Below the pieces are notes generated by a model that saw only the letters and a program-made list of their open reading frames with translations, did no database searches and was not told the DNA's origin. A program made the position numbers and the translations under genes. From Rhodoblastus sp963828185 (GTDB lineage: Bacteria > Pseudomonadota > Alphaproteobacteria > Rhizobiales > Beijerinckiaceae): a DNA stretch of 64,000 nt. Location of the stretch: positions 310,001 to 374,000 of the forward strand of contig CAWHDV010000001.1 in NCBI GenBank assembly GCA_963828185.1, written 5' to 3'. Shown here piece after piece: positions 62,392 through 64,000 of the stretch (position 1 is its first letter; every line of letters starts with the position of its first letter).

Positions 62392-62667
62392 TCACATGCG
62401 GTATTGCTGCAACCGCGTGGTGCGCAGGCCGGCCAGGCCGTGCTGGTCGATCGACAGCTGCCAGGACAGGAACTCGTCGACGGTCAGCGTATAGCGACTA
62501 CAGGCTTCCTCAAGGGAAAGGAGTCCGCCGCGCACGGCGGCGACGACTTCCGCCTTGCGGCGGATGACCCACCTCTTGGTGGATGGCGGCGGCAGGTCGG
62601 CGATGGTCAGTGGGCTGCCATCGGGCCCGATGACATATTTGACCCTCGGGCGGTGGGGCTCGGTCAT
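62392..62667 (-). CDS. sciP: CtrA inhibitor SciP (DUF1153)
   Basis: 91 residues with the near-invariant core KYVIGPDGSPLTIADLPPP, then KRWVIRRKAEVVAAVRGGLL, SLEEACSRYTLTVDEFLSWQ and a short variable tail. SciP binds CtrA and stops it recruiting RNA polymerase, restricting CtrA output to part of the cell cycle. Its gene lies 2.3 kb from ctrA. The gap 62668-63063 downstream of mnmA's start region holds no recognised gene. Confidence 0.95.
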   Translation of the reverse strand: MTEPHRPRVKYVIGPDGSPLTIADLPPPSTKRWVIRRKAEVVAAVRGGLLSLEEACSRYTLTVDEFLSWQLSIDQHGLAGLRTTRLQQYRM

Positions 62668-63063
62668 TGTCGATACTCACGTTACGCGGAGAACCCTAAC
62701 TATGGATCGACACTAATCCGCCTGGCTTAAAAAACGCTGAAGGTTATGGAGCCAAATTGCGCGATAAACGGTTGTTTGGCCGGTGCTTTCTTGCCAATTC
62801 GTCAACAAGGCGGCGATTGTGTTCACGTTCGGCACAGGTGAAAGCGTCCCGTTAACCATATGCCGCCAAAGCTCAGCCCGCGCTGGCTCGCCGCCTGCGA
62901 GGCAAGCACATTGAAAATCGGGGGAAGAGTCCTTATTGAAGGGGAGCGTCCGGAGAGGGACGCCGATTTTGCCCTCATCCAGCAAGCGCTTCCGGCGGCT
63001 TTCCGCCCGGCGCCTTGCCGGCGATGGGAAGTCAGTCCGAGGCCGTCCGCGAGACATCCGCAC

Positions 63064-64000
63064 ATGAACGCCGCCGCGTCGCCAAAGCTCAACAGCCTGG
63101 ACCTGCCCAAGCCGCCGGCGCAAACGCGCGTGGTCGTGGCCATGTCCGGCGGGGTCAATTCCTCCGTCGTCGCGGCTTTGCTCAAGGAGCAGGGCTATGA
63201 CGTGGTCGGCGTCACCATGCAGCTCTATGACCAGGGCGAGGCGGAGCATCGTCCCGGCTCCTGCTGCGCCGGCCAGGACATCCATGACGCGCGCCAGGCG
63301 GCGGCGCGGCTCGGCATTCCGCATTATGTGCTCGATTACGAGACCCGCTTCCAGGCCAAGGTGATCGACGCCTTCGCGCAATCCTACGCCGAGGGCGAGA
63401 CGCCGATCCCCTGCGTGACCTGCAACCAGCAGATCAAGTTCGTCGACCTGTTCGACATGGCGCGCGACCTCGGCGCCGATATCCTCGCCACCGGCCATTA
63501 CATCTCCTCGCGCGCCGACGGCGAGGAACGCGCGCTTTTCCGCGCCTTGGACGCCGATCGCGACCAGAGCTATTTCCTTTTCGCCACCACACGCGAGCAA
63601 TTGCGGCTTTTGCGTTTTCCGCTCGGCGAAATGAGCAAGCCGGACGTGCGCGCGCACGCCCGCCGCTTCGGCCTCGCCATAGCCGACAAGCCGGACAGTC
63701 AGGACATCTGCTTCGTGCCGACCGGCCGCTACAGCGACATTGTCGAACGGCTGGCGCCGCAGGCGGCGGCGCCCGGCGAGATCGTGCATGTCGACGGGCG
63801 CGCGCTCGGCCGCCACAACGGGGTGATGCATTACACCATCGGCCAGAGGCGAGGCCTCGGCCTGGGCTCGGCCGGCGCCAGCGCGGGCGAGCCGCTCTAT
63901 GTGGTGAAGATCGACGCCGCCCATGCGCGGGTGACCGTCGGGCCGCGCTCGGCGCTGGCGACCAAGCGGGTGTGCCTGCGCGACGTCAACTGGATCGGCC
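63064..64000 (+). CDS. mnmA: tRNA 2-thiouridine(34) synthase MnmA, C-terminus beyond the window
   Basis: 312 residues visible from ATG 63064. The PP-loop reads MSGGVNSS at 27-34, where the usual aspartate is N32. Other motifs are normal: GQDIHDARQAA, ETPIPCVTCNQ (first catalytic Cys), ATGHYISSR, DSQDICFVPTG (second Cys) and IGQRRGLG. It thiolates U34 of Lys, Glu and Gln tRNAs. The frame is open to the window end at LRDVNWIG. Confidence 0.95.
   Translation, partial: MNAAASPKLNSLDLPKPPAQTRVVVAMSGGVNSSVVAALLKEQGYDVVGVTMQLYDQGEAEHRPGSCCAGQDIHDARQAAARLGIPHYVLDYETRFQAKVIDAFAQSYAEGETPIPCVTCNQQIKFVDLFDMARDLGADILATGHYISSRADGEERALFRALDADRDQSYFLFATTREQLRLLRFPLGEMSKPDVRAHARRFGLAIADKPDSQDICFVPTGRYSDIVERLAPQAAAPGEIVHVDGRALGRHNGVMHYTIGQRRGLGLGSAGASAGEPLYVVKIDAAHARVTVGPRSALATKRVCLRDVNWIG

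Noticed and set aside
62713..62859. 48-codon minus-strand frame starting MVNGTLSPVPNVN
   Set aside because: Reads like protein and the stretch is less GC-rich, but there is no ribosome binding site and no family; too weak to list as a gene.
1..64000. tRNA, rRNA, tmRNA and other standard RNA genes
   Set aside because: No cloverleaf with a GTTCGA-type T loop and no rRNA stretch was seen by eye on either strand; a covariance-model search would be decisive.

Overview
The window is a GC-rich, densely coding bacterial chromosome segment. Its cell-cycle and motility genes (the master regulator CtrA, its inhibitor SciP, FliJ, and a single-domain response regulator) place it in the Alphaproteobacteria, and the ctrA/fliJ/sciP neighbourhood is typical of Hyphomicrobiales (Rhizobiales). 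The genus cannot be fixed from sequence alone; a Beijerinckiaceae/Methylocystaceae-type organism is a reasonable guess only.

Layout. 1-7.3 kb: esterase C-terminus, a large UPF0182 membrane protein, and an AttEFGH-like ABC export operon (ATPase, fused double permease, lipocalin/CrtC-like protein). 7.5-14.2 kb: ergothioneine genes egtB-egtD, an AidB-type acyl-CoA dehydrogenase, an FMN azoreductase with a LysR regulator, and a divergent pirin. 14.4-24 kb: metallophosphatase, CYTH-CHAD protein, isoprenylcysteine-methyltransferase-like protein, DUF971 protein, ClC chloride channel, universal stress protein, a PhaC-like hydrolase with a cysteine nucleophile, and a secreted internally repeated protein. 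23.5-27.8 kb: RND efflux adaptor and pump. 28.1-33.5 kb: a pentose-phosphate operon tal-gnd-zwf-HAD-pgl, with convergent GH15 glucoamylase-type enzyme. 36.3-42.5 kb: Na+/H+ antiporter, persulfide-dioxygenase-type MBL protein, an arsenic operon (fused ArsR-ArsC, Acr3, and a truncated glutaredoxin-type ArsC), and an MFS transporter. 42.8-54.1 kb: glycolate/glyoxylate utilisation, with malate synthase G converging on glcG-glcD-glcE-glcF. 54.5-64 kb: cold shock protein, trypsin-like protease, thioredoxin reductase, response regulator, ctrA, fliJ, a YbhN-like flippase-type protein, sciP and mnmA (cut by the window end).

The most unusual part is about 45.0-49.4 kb, wedged between the convergent ends of glcB and glcF. 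It holds a REP-associated tyrosine transposase (RAYT), two near-identical ~264-bp direct repeats (one carrying the 3' end of a lost second RAYT), and many copies of a short motif with core GATTTCGTATCATGTC in both orientations. Two cargo genes of unlike type (a membrane protein of unknown family and a secreted pentapeptide-repeat protein) are each bracketed by inverted copies of that motif; the second pair is a perfect 25-bp inverted repeat. It looks like a RAYT/REP element that has captured or mobilised genes. A full match to the ParB-binding site parS lies at its left edge.

A second theme is small tandem duplications at gene ends: 16 bp x2 before egtB, 19 bp units over the egtD/aidB stops, 13-14 bp x4-5 before the RND pump, and 36 bp x4 over the glcG stop. 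A third is single-base frameshifts in three genes (glcF and two small genes); these may be real decay or assembly error.
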